Position numbers and translations under genes: made by a program. From Caryophanales bacterium (lineage in GTDB: Bacteria > Bacillota > Bacilli > Exiguobacteriales > Exiguobacteriaceae), in the NCBI GenBank assembly GCA_902363455.1, contig CABJAC010000001.1, positions 930,001 to 994,000 on the forward strand: a stretch of DNA of 64,000 nt, in the 5' to 3' direction. A model generated the notes under the pieces. It was not told the origin of the DNA, ran no database searches, and saw only the letters and a list, made by a program, of their open reading frames with translations. Positions 1 through 7,802 of the stretch are shown here, one piece after another (the stretch's first letter is position 1; every line of letters begins with the position of its first letter).

Positions 1-137
1 AATTAGCAGGTGAGCCTGTTGACGTATTTGTGAACAACACGTTGATTGCAACAGGAGAAGTAGTAGTCATCGAAGAAAACTTCGGTGTCCGGATTACAGA
101 GATCGTCAATACAAAAGAACGTCTGCGGATGTTCTAA
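1..137 (+). CDS. fliY: Flagellar motor switch phosphatase FliY (3' end only)
   Basis: Only the last 44 codons are inside the window; the first complete codon begins at base 3 and the stop is TAA at 135-137. The tail reads as a SpoA/FliN-type domain: [20 protein letters not shown] followed by the glycine-containing segment [11 protein letters not shown]. This fold builds the C ring of the flagellar motor. In Bacillus the gene directly upstream of cheY is fliY, which joins a CheC-like CheY-P phosphatase region to a FliN domain. The identification as FliY rather than plain FliN comes from that gene order, because the phosphatase part is outside the window. The stop overlaps the AAGGAGG ribosome binding site of cheY. 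Confidence 0.85.
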   Translation, partial: LAGEPVDVFVNNTLIATGEVVVIEENFGVRITEIVNTKERLRMF

Positions 138-149
138 GGAGGAAATAGG

Positions 150-515
150 ATGAGTGCAAAAGTTTTGATCGTAGATGATGCAGCTTTCATGCGAATGATG
201 ATTAAGGAAATTTTATCGAAAAACGGATATGACGTAGTAGGAGAAGCGGAAAACGGTCGCGAAGCCGTTGCGAAGTATAAAGAATTATCACCGGATCTCG
301 TTACACTGGATATCACAATGCCGGAAATGGACGGGATTTCTGCCTTAAAAGAAATTAAAGCCTTTAACCCGGCTGCTAAAGTCATCATGTGTTCTGCGAT
401 GGGACAACAATCGATGGTTATTGATGCGATTCAAGCCGGAGCAAAAGACTTTATCGTTAAACCGTTCCAAGCAGACCGTGTACTTGAAGCCGTTTCGAAA
501 ACTGTTTCGTCATGA
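150..515 (+). CDS. cheY: Chemotaxis response regulator CheY
   Basis: A single-domain receiver of 121 residues, the usual CheY length. The acidic pocket is Asp9-Asp10, the phospho-acceptor is Asp54 in the segment LDITMPEMDG, the switch Ser/Thr is Ser82 and the conserved Lys is Lys104 in VKPF. In Bacillus CheY is phosphorylated by CheA and CheY-P binds the FliM/FliY switch complex to promote smooth swimming. FliY and CheC remove the phosphate; fliY ends just upstream and cheC lies about 10 kb downstream in the same operon. A strong AAGGAGG at 136-142 sets the ATG start. The stop overlaps the fliO start as ATGA, so the two are translationally coupled. Confidence 0.97.
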   Translation: MSAKVLIVDDAAFMRMMIKEILSKNGYDVVGEAENGREAVAKYKELSPDLVTLDITMPEMDGISALKEIKAFNPAAKVIMCSAMGQQSMVIDAIQAGAKDFIVKPFQADRVLEAVSKTVSS

Positions 516-1006
516 AAAGACTGACCTGTTTGACCTGTCTTTTTCTGTTATTGCTGATGCATCATGTCGGTGCCGAAACAGTGGAAGAGAAGCTTAATCC
601 ATCTAAGAAAAATGAACCTACAACACAACAGGTCGACGGGTCATCGAATGTAGTCACGGGGATAAAAGTCGTCGTGTCTCTCGTAGTCTTAATCGGCGGA
701 TTTCTTTTGGTCGCCCGTTTCATCAATGAACGAACGAGAGGCGTCCGTCAATCAAGCCGTCTGTCTCATCTTGGAGGCATTCCGCTTGGAAAAGACCGAT
801 CCGTTCAGCTGGTAAAGGTTCAGGGCAAGATTTATGTCGTCGGTGTCGGTCAAAACGTTGAGTTGCTCGACACGATTGAAGAAGAGGATGAATGGGCATC
901 GACAACTGATGTACCAGACCAATCACATACGTCACATGCATCTCCGTTTTTGGAATCGTTTAAGCAACAGCTTGACCAGTTCCAAAAGAATCGAGGGCAA
1001 TCATGA
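512..1006 (+). CDS. fliO: Flagellar export-gate assembly protein FliO (FliZ in Bacillus)
   Basis: 164 residues. An N-terminal hydrophobic stretch (residues about 4-16, ending near HHVGAE) looks like a cleavable signal peptide. A second membrane segment lies at about residues 47-69. The cytosolic tail contains the FliO-family segment with GGIPLGKDRSVQLVKV, also found in Bacillus FliZ. FliO helps assemble the FliP ring of the flagellar type III export gate. The gene lies between cheY and fliP, as fliZ does in B. subtilis, and overlaps both neighbours by four bases. It is shorter than B. subtilis FliZ (about 219 residues), mainly in the periplasmic loop. The acidic C-terminal tail is probably disordered. 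Confidence 0.9.
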   Translation: MKRLTCLTCLFLLLLMHHVGAETVEEKLNPSKKNEPTTQQVDGSSNVVTGIKVVVSLVVLIGGFLLVARFINERTRGVRQSSRLSHLGGIPLGKDRSVQLVKVQGKIYVVGVGQNVELLDTIEEEDEWASTTDVPDQSHTSHASPFLESFKQQLDQFQKNRGQS

Positions 1007-1671
1007 CAACGATTGAAAATCTGATTTCACTGGATACGCCGTCGGGAACGGCGACCTCGGTTAAATTATTAGTATTACTTACTTTATTATCGTTAGCACC
1101 GTCCTTATTAATTTTAATGACTTGTTTTACGCGTGTTATCGTCGTATTATCGTTTGTCCGTTCGGCACTTGGAACACAACAAACTCCACCGAACCAATTA
1201 CTCGTGGGTCTTGCATTATTCATTACATTATTCGTCATGGCACCCGTTTTGACGGAACTGAATACGACTGCGTTACAACCGTATATGGATGAAAAGATCA
1301 GCCAAGACGAAGCGTTTGATAAAGCGGGTGGAACGATGAAACGGTTCATGTCTCAATACACACGAAGTGACGATTTGGAACTATTCCTGAAGTATGGAAA
1401 TTATGAGAAACCGGAAAAGGTAGAAGATATTCCACTCGTCGCCCTTGTGCCGGCTTATGCAATCAGTGAACTGAAGACAGCTTTTCAGATCGGCTTCATG
1501 ATTTTTATTCCGTTTCTTGTCATTGATATGGTAGTTTCAAGTGTTTTGATGTCAATGGGAATGATGATGTTGCCGCCGGTCATGATCGCCTTACCGTTTA
1601 AATTATTGTTATTCATTCTAGTGGATGGTTGGCATTTGATTGTCGAGTCACTGCTGGTCAGCATGCGATAG
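1003..1671 (+). CDS. fliP: Flagellar export gate protein FliP
   Basis: 222 residues, the usual FliP length. It carries the family hallmark in the first membrane helices, with the segment LMTCFTRVIVVLSFVRSALG and then TPPNQLLVGLALF. Two C-terminal membrane segments contain the second FliP signature (FQIGFMIFIPFLVIDMVV). FliP forms, with FliQ and FliR, the FliPQR pore of the flagellar type III export apparatus at the centre of the basal body. The ATG overlaps the fliO stop as ATGA. Gene order fliO-fliP-fliQ-fliR-flhB-flhA matches other Bacilli. Nothing looks altered. Confidence 0.97.
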   Translation: MTTIENLISLDTPSGTATSVKLLVLLTLLSLAPSLLILMTCFTRVIVVLSFVRSALGTQQTPPNQLLVGLALFITLFVMAPVLTELNTTALQPYMDEKISQDEAFDKAGGTMKRFMSQYTRSDDLELFLKYGNYEKPEKVEDIPLVALVPAYAISELKTAFQIGFMIFIPFLVIDMVVSSVLMSMGMMMLPPVMIALPFKLLLFILVDGWHLIVESLLVSMR

Positions 1672-1681
1672 GGGGGAAGAC

Positions 1682-1954
1682 ATGACGCAGGAAATGATCA
1701 TTCAATTAGCCAGTTCGGCTGTTTGGACTTTATTAAAAGTTTCGGCGCCGCTCTTGCTGGTTTCACTCGTCGTCGGTCTTCTCGTCAGCATTCTGCAGGC
1801 GACGACCCAAATTCAAGAGCAAACCTTATCGTTTGTTCCGAAAATTGTTGCTGTTTTCTTAGCACTTGTCTTTTTCGGACCATGGATTATGGAAGAATTA
1901 AAAACGTTCACGATTGAGATTTTTAAACAGATTGCTGAGGTCTCGAGAAAATGA
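1682..1954 (+). CDS. fliQ: Flagellar export gate protein FliQ
   Basis: 90 residues with two membrane helices (about 14-38 and 52-75). The central loop QATTQIQEQTLSFVPKI is the conserved FliQ segment. FliQ wraps around FliP/FliR in the export gate. The open frame extends back to 1640 inside fliP, but the ATG at 1682 is preceded by a GGGGGGAAGA ribosome binding site at 1671-1680 and gives the standard family length, so it was chosen. The stop overlaps the fliR ATG. Confidence 0.96.
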   Translation: MTQEMIIQLASSAVWTLLKVSAPLLLVSLVVGLLVSILQATTQIQEQTLSFVPKIVAVFLALVFFGPWIMEELKTFTIEIFKQIAEVSRK

Positions 1955-2718
1955 CGTTACTGTCTTTTGTCAGTGTCTTTTTACTGGTATTTGGCCGGAT
2001 TGTTGGATTTCTTGTCGCGGCACCTTTGTTTTCCTCGAAGCAATTACCAGCCCAACATAAGTTGGCAATTGCTGCCGGACTTGCGTATTTTGCCAGTTAT
2101 GCCGTCAAAACTAGTGTTCAGGTGGATGATATCGATTTCTTCTTTCGGATGGGAACGGAAGTCGTCATCGGTTTAGCTCTCGGTCTGCTTGCGAGTTTCT
2201 TATTGTATGCGCCGCAAATTGCCGGATCCATCATCGATTTACAGATGGGGCTTGCCATGGCTTCTGCGTACGATCCGATGTTCGGCGGACAATCCCCGAT
2301 TGTTGGGCGATTTTATTACATGCTGACACTGTTGGTACTACTTGCTTCCGATATGCATTTGATTTTACTGGACGGAGTCTATACGAGCTTTCAAATTTTC
2401 CCGCCCGGAAGCGCAATCGGAGTGTCGGGAGAAGCAGGGATGAGTCTAGTCGTCCAAGTAATCGGACTCGCGATGCTGACAGCATTGCAAATGGCCATGC
2501 CGTTGGTCGTGTCCTTGTTTTTAGTCGACTTAGCGCTTGGATTTTTAGCGAAAACGGCTCCGCAGTTCAATATCTTTGCGATTGGTTTTTCGGTCAAGCT
2601 ATTGATGGGGTACGCTATTTTATTTGTACTCGCTGGGGCTACGATTACGGGGATTTCCCGATTCGTTCCTTTATTGCAGGAAGTATTGTCGGATGCGATT
2701 CAATTACTAGGAGGTTGA
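1951..2718 (+). CDS. fliR: Flagellar export gate protein FliR
   Basis: 255 residues of largely hydrophobic sequence with about six membrane segments. FliR-type features are the early RIVGFLVAAPLFSSKQLPAQ segment, the central QIAGSIIDLQMGLAMASAYDP segment and the late APQFNIFAIGFSVKLLMG segment. FliR completes the FliP5-Q4-R1 gate of the flagellar secretion machine. The start overlaps the fliQ stop as ATGA, and the gene ends one base before flhB. In some clostridia fliR and flhB are fused; here they are separate. Confidence 0.96.
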   Translation: MTLLSFVSVFLLVFGRIVGFLVAAPLFSSKQLPAQHKLAIAAGLAYFASYAVKTSVQVDDIDFFFRMGTEVVIGLALGLLASFLLYAPQIAGSIIDLQMGLAMASAYDPMFGGQSPIVGRFYYMLTLLVLLASDMHLILLDGVYTSFQIFPPGSAIGVSGEAGMSLVVQVIGLAMLTALQMAMPLVVSLFLVDLALGFLAKTAPQFNIFAIGFSVKLLMGYAILFVLAGATITGISRFVPLLQEVLSDAIQLLGG

Positions 2719-2719
2719 G

Positions 2720-3811
2720 ATGGGAAAATACACTTTAACGCTTGACCTCCAGTATTTCGCAGGTGAAAAGACGGAAAAAGCGTCCCCGCGTAAACGCGAT
2801 GATTCCCGGAAAAAAGGTCAGGTGGCAAAATCAGCGGATTTAACAAGCAGCTTGATGTTGTTTGGAATGTTTCTGATTTTATTTTTCTTTGGTCCCTTTT
2901 TAGGAAAACGTTTTGTCATGGTGTTGGAAGAAGGATTAAGTGCACAAACCGTCCTAGTCGCTGTCGAAGAAGGACGGGTCCAAGAAATCATGGTCGAAAT
3001 GTTGGTTCAGATGGGTATTCTTGTGGCACCGTTCTTTTTAACGGCGGTCGTCATCGGTATTCTAGGGAACTTTGTACAAATCGGGGCATTGCTCAGTTCG
3101 GAATCGATTCAACCGAAACTCGATCGTATCAATCCCCTGCAAGGTGTCAAACGAATCGTCAGTATGAAAGCGTTGATTGAATTTTTAAAATCAGTGTTTA
3201 AGTTACTTGTCATTGGTACGACAAGTGGCATGGTGTTATGGAACAACAAAGTTGAAATTTCGCGGCTGACGTCGGAGCCGATTGGTGACGCGTTGGCAAT
3301 CATCGGTCATTTAACTTTTTTACTGGGTATCTCGGTCAGTATTGCGTTGATTGTTCTTGCCGTGCTCGATTTTGCTTATCAAAAGTTCGATTTTGAGAAA
3401 TCCATTCGGATGAGTAAACAAGATTTAAAAGATGAGCATAAGAACACGGAAGGTGATCCGCAAATCAAAGGGAAAATCAAACAACAGCAACGGGAGATGG
3501 CAATGCGGCGAATGATGCAGGAAATACCAAATGCCGATGTCGTCATTACGAATCCGACTCATTATGCAGTGGCGATTCAATATGATGATGGAAAACATGC
3601 CGCACCGATTGTCGTTGCCAAGGGAGTGGATGCTGTCGCATTCCGAATTCGGGAGAAGGCGACAGCAGCTGAAATCCCAATTATTGAAAATAGACCGCTC
3701 GCACGAGCATTATTCGCAAAATCAGAAATAGGAATGGCAGTGGATGAATCATTTTATCAGGCACTCGCTGAAACACTCGCCTTTGTCTATCAAATGAAAC
3801 AAGCGAAATGA
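2720..3811 (+). CDS. flhB: Flagellar export switch protein FlhB
   Basis: 363 residues. The N-terminus contains the typical KTEKASPRKRDDSRKKGQVA segment and is followed by four membrane helices. A cytosolic domain contains the autocleavage motif Asn278-Pro279-Thr280-His281, where FlhB cuts itself between Asn and Pro to switch export from rod/hook to filament substrates. The motif is intact, so self-processing is expected. An AGGAGG lies within the end of fliR, just ahead of the ATG. The order fliR-flhB-flhA is the usual one. Confidence 0.97.
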   Translation: MGKYTLTLDLQYFAGEKTEKASPRKRDDSRKKGQVAKSADLTSSLMLFGMFLILFFFGPFLGKRFVMVLEEGLSAQTVLVAVEEGRVQEIMVEMLVQMGILVAPFFLTAVVIGILGNFVQIGALLSSESIQPKLDRINPLQGVKRIVSMKALIEFLKSVFKLLVIGTTSGMVLWNNKVEISRLTSEPIGDALAIIGHLTFLLGISVSIALIVLAVLDFAYQKFDFEKSIRMSKQDLKDEHKNTEGDPQIKGKIKQQQREMAMRRMMQEIPNADVVITNPTHYAVAIQYDDGKHAAPIVVAKGVDAVAFRIREKATAAEIPIIENRPLARALFAKSEIGMAVDESFYQALAETLAFVYQMKQAK

Positions 3812-3825
3812 AAGGATGAAGCATC

Positions 3826-5850
3826 ATGACCATTTCAACACGAGATTTATCTGTCCTGCTAGGCGTCATTATGATTGTCTTCATGCTCGTCATTCCACTG
3901 CCAGGATTTTTACTCGATTTTCTCATCATCATTAATATCTTAATTGCTTTGATGGTCTTACTTGTCGCAATGAATGCGAAGGAAGCGTTGGAATTTTCTG
4001 TCTTCCCGACCCTACTGTTGATTGTGACCTTATTCCGCCTGGCACTGAACGTCTCGACGACACGGGCGATTCTCTCGAACGGGAACGGGGGAGAAGTCAT
4101 TGAAGCCTTCGGTAGTTTCGTTGTCGGAGGAAATGCCCTTGTCGGATTCGTTGTCTTCTTGATTCTTGTATTGATTCAGTTCCTTGTCATCACAAAGGGA
4201 TCGGAACGTGTTTCGGAAGTATCGGCCCGGTTTACGCTCGATGCGATGCCCGGGAAACAAATGGCAATTGATGCCGATTTGAACTCCGGTATGATCGACG
4301 AGCTACAAGCGCGGACCCGGCGGCAAAAGATCCAATCAGAAGCGGATTTTTACGGAGCGATGGACGGAGCTTCTAAATTCGTCAAGGGAGACGCAATCGC
4401 TGGGATCATCATCGTCATCATCAACTTGATTTTCGGAATGATCATCGGGGTTGTGCAACAAGGACTCCCGATGACAGAGTCGATCAAATTGTACACACTT
4501 TTGACCGTCGGGGATGGTCTTGTCAGTCAAATTCCAGCGCTGTTGATTTCTGTCGCGACGGGTATCATCGTCACCCGCTCGACCTCTGACGGGAATTTGG
4601 GAGAAGACATCGTCGGACAGCTCTCACGGACACCGTTGCTTGTCATGATCGGAGCCGGTGCGATCTTCTTGTTAGGGTTATTCACGGCCATTCCAGATTA
4701 CGTGACGATTCCTGTCGCGGGGGCAGCAGCCTTCTTTGCTTGGCAATTGACACGAACGTCAAAAGCGACCAAAGAAGAGGTGGCGGTCGAAGAGGCACCA
4801 ACCGAAAATCTCCGATCCAGTGAATCGGTCATTTCTCTTTTAAATGTCGACACGATTGAATTCGAATTCGGGTATGGATTAATCCCTTTGGCGGATGAGG
4901 CGCAGGGCGGAGACTTGCTCGACCGGGTCGTCATGATCCGCAGACAGCTAGCACTCGAACTTGGGTTCGTTTTACCGACGGTCCGAATTCGAGATCACTT
5001 GCAACTTCCGCCAAATCATTACCGGATTAAAATCCGCGGTAGTGAAATGGCGACCGGTGAACTGTTGCTTGATCATTACTTAGCGATGAGTCCAGGGGTT
5101 GATGACCCGGAAATTCAAGGTATCGAGACGGTTGAACCAGCGTTTGGTATGCCGGCCCTTTGGATTGATGAGCGGACACGGAGCCGGGCTGAAATGTCCG
5201 GATACACAGTCGTCGATCCGCCGTCTGTCGTCGCGACGCACTTGACGGAGCTGTTAAAAAAACATGCGGCCGACTTATTAGGACGAGAAGAAACGAAACA
5301 GCTGGTCGATCACTTGAAGGAAACACATCCAATCTTAGTGGATGAAGTGACCCCACAATTGTTATCGATCGGAGAATTACAAAAGGTATTCGTTCAGTTG
5401 TTAAAAGAAAAAATTTCGATTCGGAATTTGCCGCTGATTTTCGAGACACTTGCCGATTATGCTGCTGTCACGAAAGACAGTGATTTGTTGGCAGAATATG
5501 TGCGTCAAGCCTTAGCGCGGCAAATTACCGAACAAGTCATGCAAGGCGAAGTCCTGCATGTCGTGACAGTATCCAGTGAACTGGAGCTCGATATTCAAGG
5601 CGCCATTCAAAAAACTGAATTCGGAAATTATTTAGCGCTTGATCCGGATAAAGCGACACAATTCATTGAATCATTAAACGAGTTGACGGCAGAGTTTGAA
5701 CGTTATGGTGCGCAACCAATCGTCTTAGCATCTCCAAGCATTCGGATGTTCGTTCGTCAATTGACGGAACGTTATTTCCCAGATGTGCCTGTTCTGTCTT
5801 ATAACGAATTAATTCCGACAATTGAAGTCAAGAGTATTGGGGTGATTTAA
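3826..5850 (+). CDS. flhA: Flagellar export protein FlhA
   Basis: 674 residues, close to the 677 of B. subtilis FlhA. The N-terminal half (about 1-310) holds eight predicted membrane helices. The FHIPEP-family signature is the segment from RVSEVSARFTLDAMPGKQMA to IDAD. A linker leads to the large cytosolic domain (from about 335), which forms the nonameric ring that docks chaperone-substrate complexes. FlhA also couples export to the proton motive force. The gene is in the operon with an eight-base ribosome-binding-site spacer and looks intact. Confidence 0.97.
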   Translation: MTISTRDLSVLLGVIMIVFMLVIPLPGFLLDFLIIINILIALMVLLVAMNAKEALEFSVFPTLLLIVTLFRLALNVSTTRAILSNGNGGEVIEAFGSFVVGGNALVGFVVFLILVLIQFLVITKGSERVSEVSARFTLDAMPGKQMAIDADLNSGMIDELQARTRRQKIQSEADFYGAMDGASKFVKGDAIAGIIIVIINLIFGMIIGVVQQGLPMTESIKLYTLLTVGDGLVSQIPALLISVATGIIVTRSTSDGNLGEDIVGQLSRTPLLVMIGAGAIFLLGLFTAIPDYVTIPVAGAAAFFAWQLTRTSKATKEEVAVEEAPTENLRSSESVISLLNVDTIEFEFGYGLIPLADEAQGGDLLDRVVMIRRQLALELGFVLPTVRIRDHLQLPPNHYRIKIRGSEMATGELLLDHYLAMSPGVDDPEIQGIETVEPAFGMPALWIDERTRSRAEMSGYTVVDPPSVVATHLTELLKKHAADLLGREETKQLVDHLKETHPILVDEVTPQLLSIGELQKVFVQLLKEKISIRNLPLIFETLADYAAVTKDSDLLAEYVRQALARQITEQVMQGEVLHVVTVSSELELDIQGAIQKTEFGNYLALDPDKATQFIESLNELTAEFERYGAQPIVLASPSIRMFVRQLTERYFPDVPVLSYNELIPTIEVKSIGVI

Positions 5851-5853
5851 CAC

Positions 5854-6930
5854 ATGATGGTCAAACGAATCATTGCGAATTCCGTCGGTGAAGCGATGGA
5901 ATTGATTAAAGAAGACTTAGGTGAGGAAGCCATTATTTTAAATACACGCCATATTAAAGTAGGCGGATTTTTAGGAATGTTTGCTCAAAAAAAAGTGGAA
6001 CTCGTCGCTTCAGTAGATGAGCATGCTGTACCGCAACCGAAGGAGGACGTATCGGTTAAACCGACACCTCACGTGCCGCGGCCGATTGCTCGGATTCAGC
6101 CTGATAAGAGCGGAACGAAGTCTGAACCATTACAGCCGACGATTGTGTCCTTTGCTTCTCGACGGTTACCGGAAGCGTTACGTCGGTATGAGTTTTTGTT
6201 AGCGGAACCGGCGTTGCATCTGCAGGCAGAAGCGTTGTACGAATTGATGTCTGCCACGTATTACAAAACAAATGATGTTGCGGAAGTCGAGCGACAATTG
6301 ATCCAAGCCGTCGAAAAGAACATTCATATGACGGCAACCGACTCGCGTTTTGTGATGGTGACAGGACCAACCGGAGTCGGTAAAACGACAACGATCGCAA
6401 AACTAGCAGCCCATTATCGGTTAACGGAGCAACAGACTGTTGGGTTGATTACGACGGATACATATCGGATTTCGGCTATCGAACAACTGCGGACTTACGC
6501 GGAAATCATTGATATTCCAATGCGGGTTGCGTATGACTTGGAAGGATTTGAACAGGCAAAAGTCGAACTGGCTTCATGTGATGTCATTTTAATTGATACA
6601 GCAGGACGAAACTTCCTTGATGCAGGATATGTCGAACAATTAAAAGCACGGCATGACTTTTCCCATACGGATGTCTTTCTTGTTCTCAGCTTGACATCAA
6701 AATATCGGGATTTGGAACATATTCTGCAACAATTTGATCAAGTACCACTTACTGGTTTTATCTTTACAAAAGTAGATGAAACGACTGAACTATGGTCGAT
6801 TTATGGGTTGACGGCAAAGTCACGTCTTCCTGTATTTTGTCTGACGACAGGGCAAGAAGTGCCTGAAGACATCATCTGGCCCACTCGTCCAGAAATTTCC
6901 CGAATGATTGTAGAAAGAGGGTTAAGATGA
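5854..6930 (+). CDS. flhF: SRP-type GTPase FlhF, flagellar placement
   Basis: 358 residues. An N-terminal basic/low-complexity part (about 1-120) is followed by an SRP-like N domain and the GTPase (G) domain. The P-loop is G171-PTGVGKT-178, the G3 motif is DTAGR and the G4-like motif is TKVDE. FlhF is the third SRP GTPase; it localises the nascent flagellar basal body and is stimulated by FlhG. Two adjacent ATG codons (5854 and 5857) are possible starts. The stop overlaps the flhG start as ATGA, which fits the functional pairing. Confidence 0.96.
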   Translation: MMVKRIIANSVGEAMELIKEDLGEEAIILNTRHIKVGGFLGMFAQKKVELVASVDEHAVPQPKEDVSVKPTPHVPRPIARIQPDKSGTKSEPLQPTIVSFASRRLPEALRRYEFLLAEPALHLQAEALYELMSATYYKTNDVAEVERQLIQAVEKNIHMTATDSRFVMVTGPTGVGKTTTIAKLAAHYRLTEQQTVGLITTDTYRISAIEQLRTYAEIIDIPMRVAYDLEGFEQAKVELASCDVILIDTAGRNFLDAGYVEQLKARHDFSHTDVFLVLSLTSKYRDLEHILQQFDQVPLTGFIFTKVDETTELWSIYGLTAKSRLPVFCLTTGQEVPEDIIWPTRPEISRMIVERGLR

Positions 6931-7781
6931 TGTCAGAAGATCAAGCACGATCCTTACGTTCAAGATCGATCCTTCGACAGACTAAGACGATTGCAATCGT
7001 CAGCGGAAAAGGTGGCGTCGGCAAAACGAATGTGGCTGTCAACTTAGGTGTGGCCCTGTCGCTGCAAGATAAAAAAGTATTGATCATTGACTTAGATATC
7101 GGAATGGCGAATGTCGGTGTGTTACTAGGGAAATCGTCAAAAACTTCTTTGATGGATTGCGTCAAAAAACGTGAACCGCTAGTAAAAGCCATTGTTGAAT
7201 CAACACCGGCATTACATTTTATCCATGGTGGAAGCGGATTTACAGAGTTGATGAATTTAACGGATCATGATGTTGAATTCATGATGAGTGAGTTTCGATT
7301 CTTTTATGACTATGATTTTGTCTTACTGGATTTAGGGGCAGGTGCCACGCATCAAACATTCGATTTTATCAGCAGTGCGGATGAAGCATGGTTGATCGTA
7401 ACACCGGAACCGACTTCTATCATGGACGGATACGCATTTGTTAAATTAGCCCATCATCATGCAAAAGAATTGCCGGTTGCCGTTGTTGTGAACCGGGCGA
7501 TAAATGGACAAGAAGCAATTGAAACATTTGACCGCCTTCAGAAGGTCAGTCAGAGTTTTTTAGAAAAATCCTTACGGTTCATCGGCTTTTTGCCGGACGA
7601 TCCGACCGTCATGAAAGCGGTCAAAGCACAACGGCCATTTTATTTAGTGGACCGAACGAGTGATGTCAGCTGGCGGCTCGATCATATTACGACTTCTCTT
7701 ACAGGACTTCAGGTACAAGAACAGAAATTTTTAGACCGGTTATTGAATCGTTTGAAAAAACGGCATAACCGTGTCCGCTAA
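6927..7781 (+). CDS. flhG: MinD-like ATPase FlhG (YlxH), flagellar number control
   Basis: 284 residues of the ParA/MinD ATPase family. The deviant Walker A is G27-KGGVGKT-34, with the signature Lys28. Residues 5-11 read DQARSLR, matching the DQAxxLR motif by which FlhG activates the FlhF GTPase. The C-terminus is rich in Lys/Arg and probably amphipathic, as expected for a membrane-targeting sequence. FlhG restricts flagellar number and in Bacillus also binds the C-ring protein FliY. In B. subtilis the next gene is cheB; here the next gene is cheA, 21 bases downstream. Confidence 0.95.
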   Translation: MMSEDQARSLRSRSILRQTKTIAIVSGKGGVGKTNVAVNLGVALSLQDKKVLIIDLDIGMANVGVLLGKSSKTSLMDCVKKREPLVKAIVESTPALHFIHGGSGFTELMNLTDHDVEFMMSEFRFFYDYDFVLLDLGAGATHQTFDFISSADEAWLIVTPEPTSIMDGYAFVKLAHHHAKELPVAVVVNRAINGQEAIETFDRLQKVSQSFLEKSLRFIGFLPDDPTVMKAVKAQRPFYLVDRTSDVSWRLDHITTSLTGLQVQEQKFLDRLLNRLKKRHNRVR

Positions 7782-7802
7782 TCACGAAGGAGGATGCGAT
7801 TC

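Noticed and set aside
7794..7802. Earlier ATG for cheA
   Set aside because: The ATG directly touches the AAGGAGG, leaving no spacing; the ATG at 7803 fits both spacing and family N-terminus.
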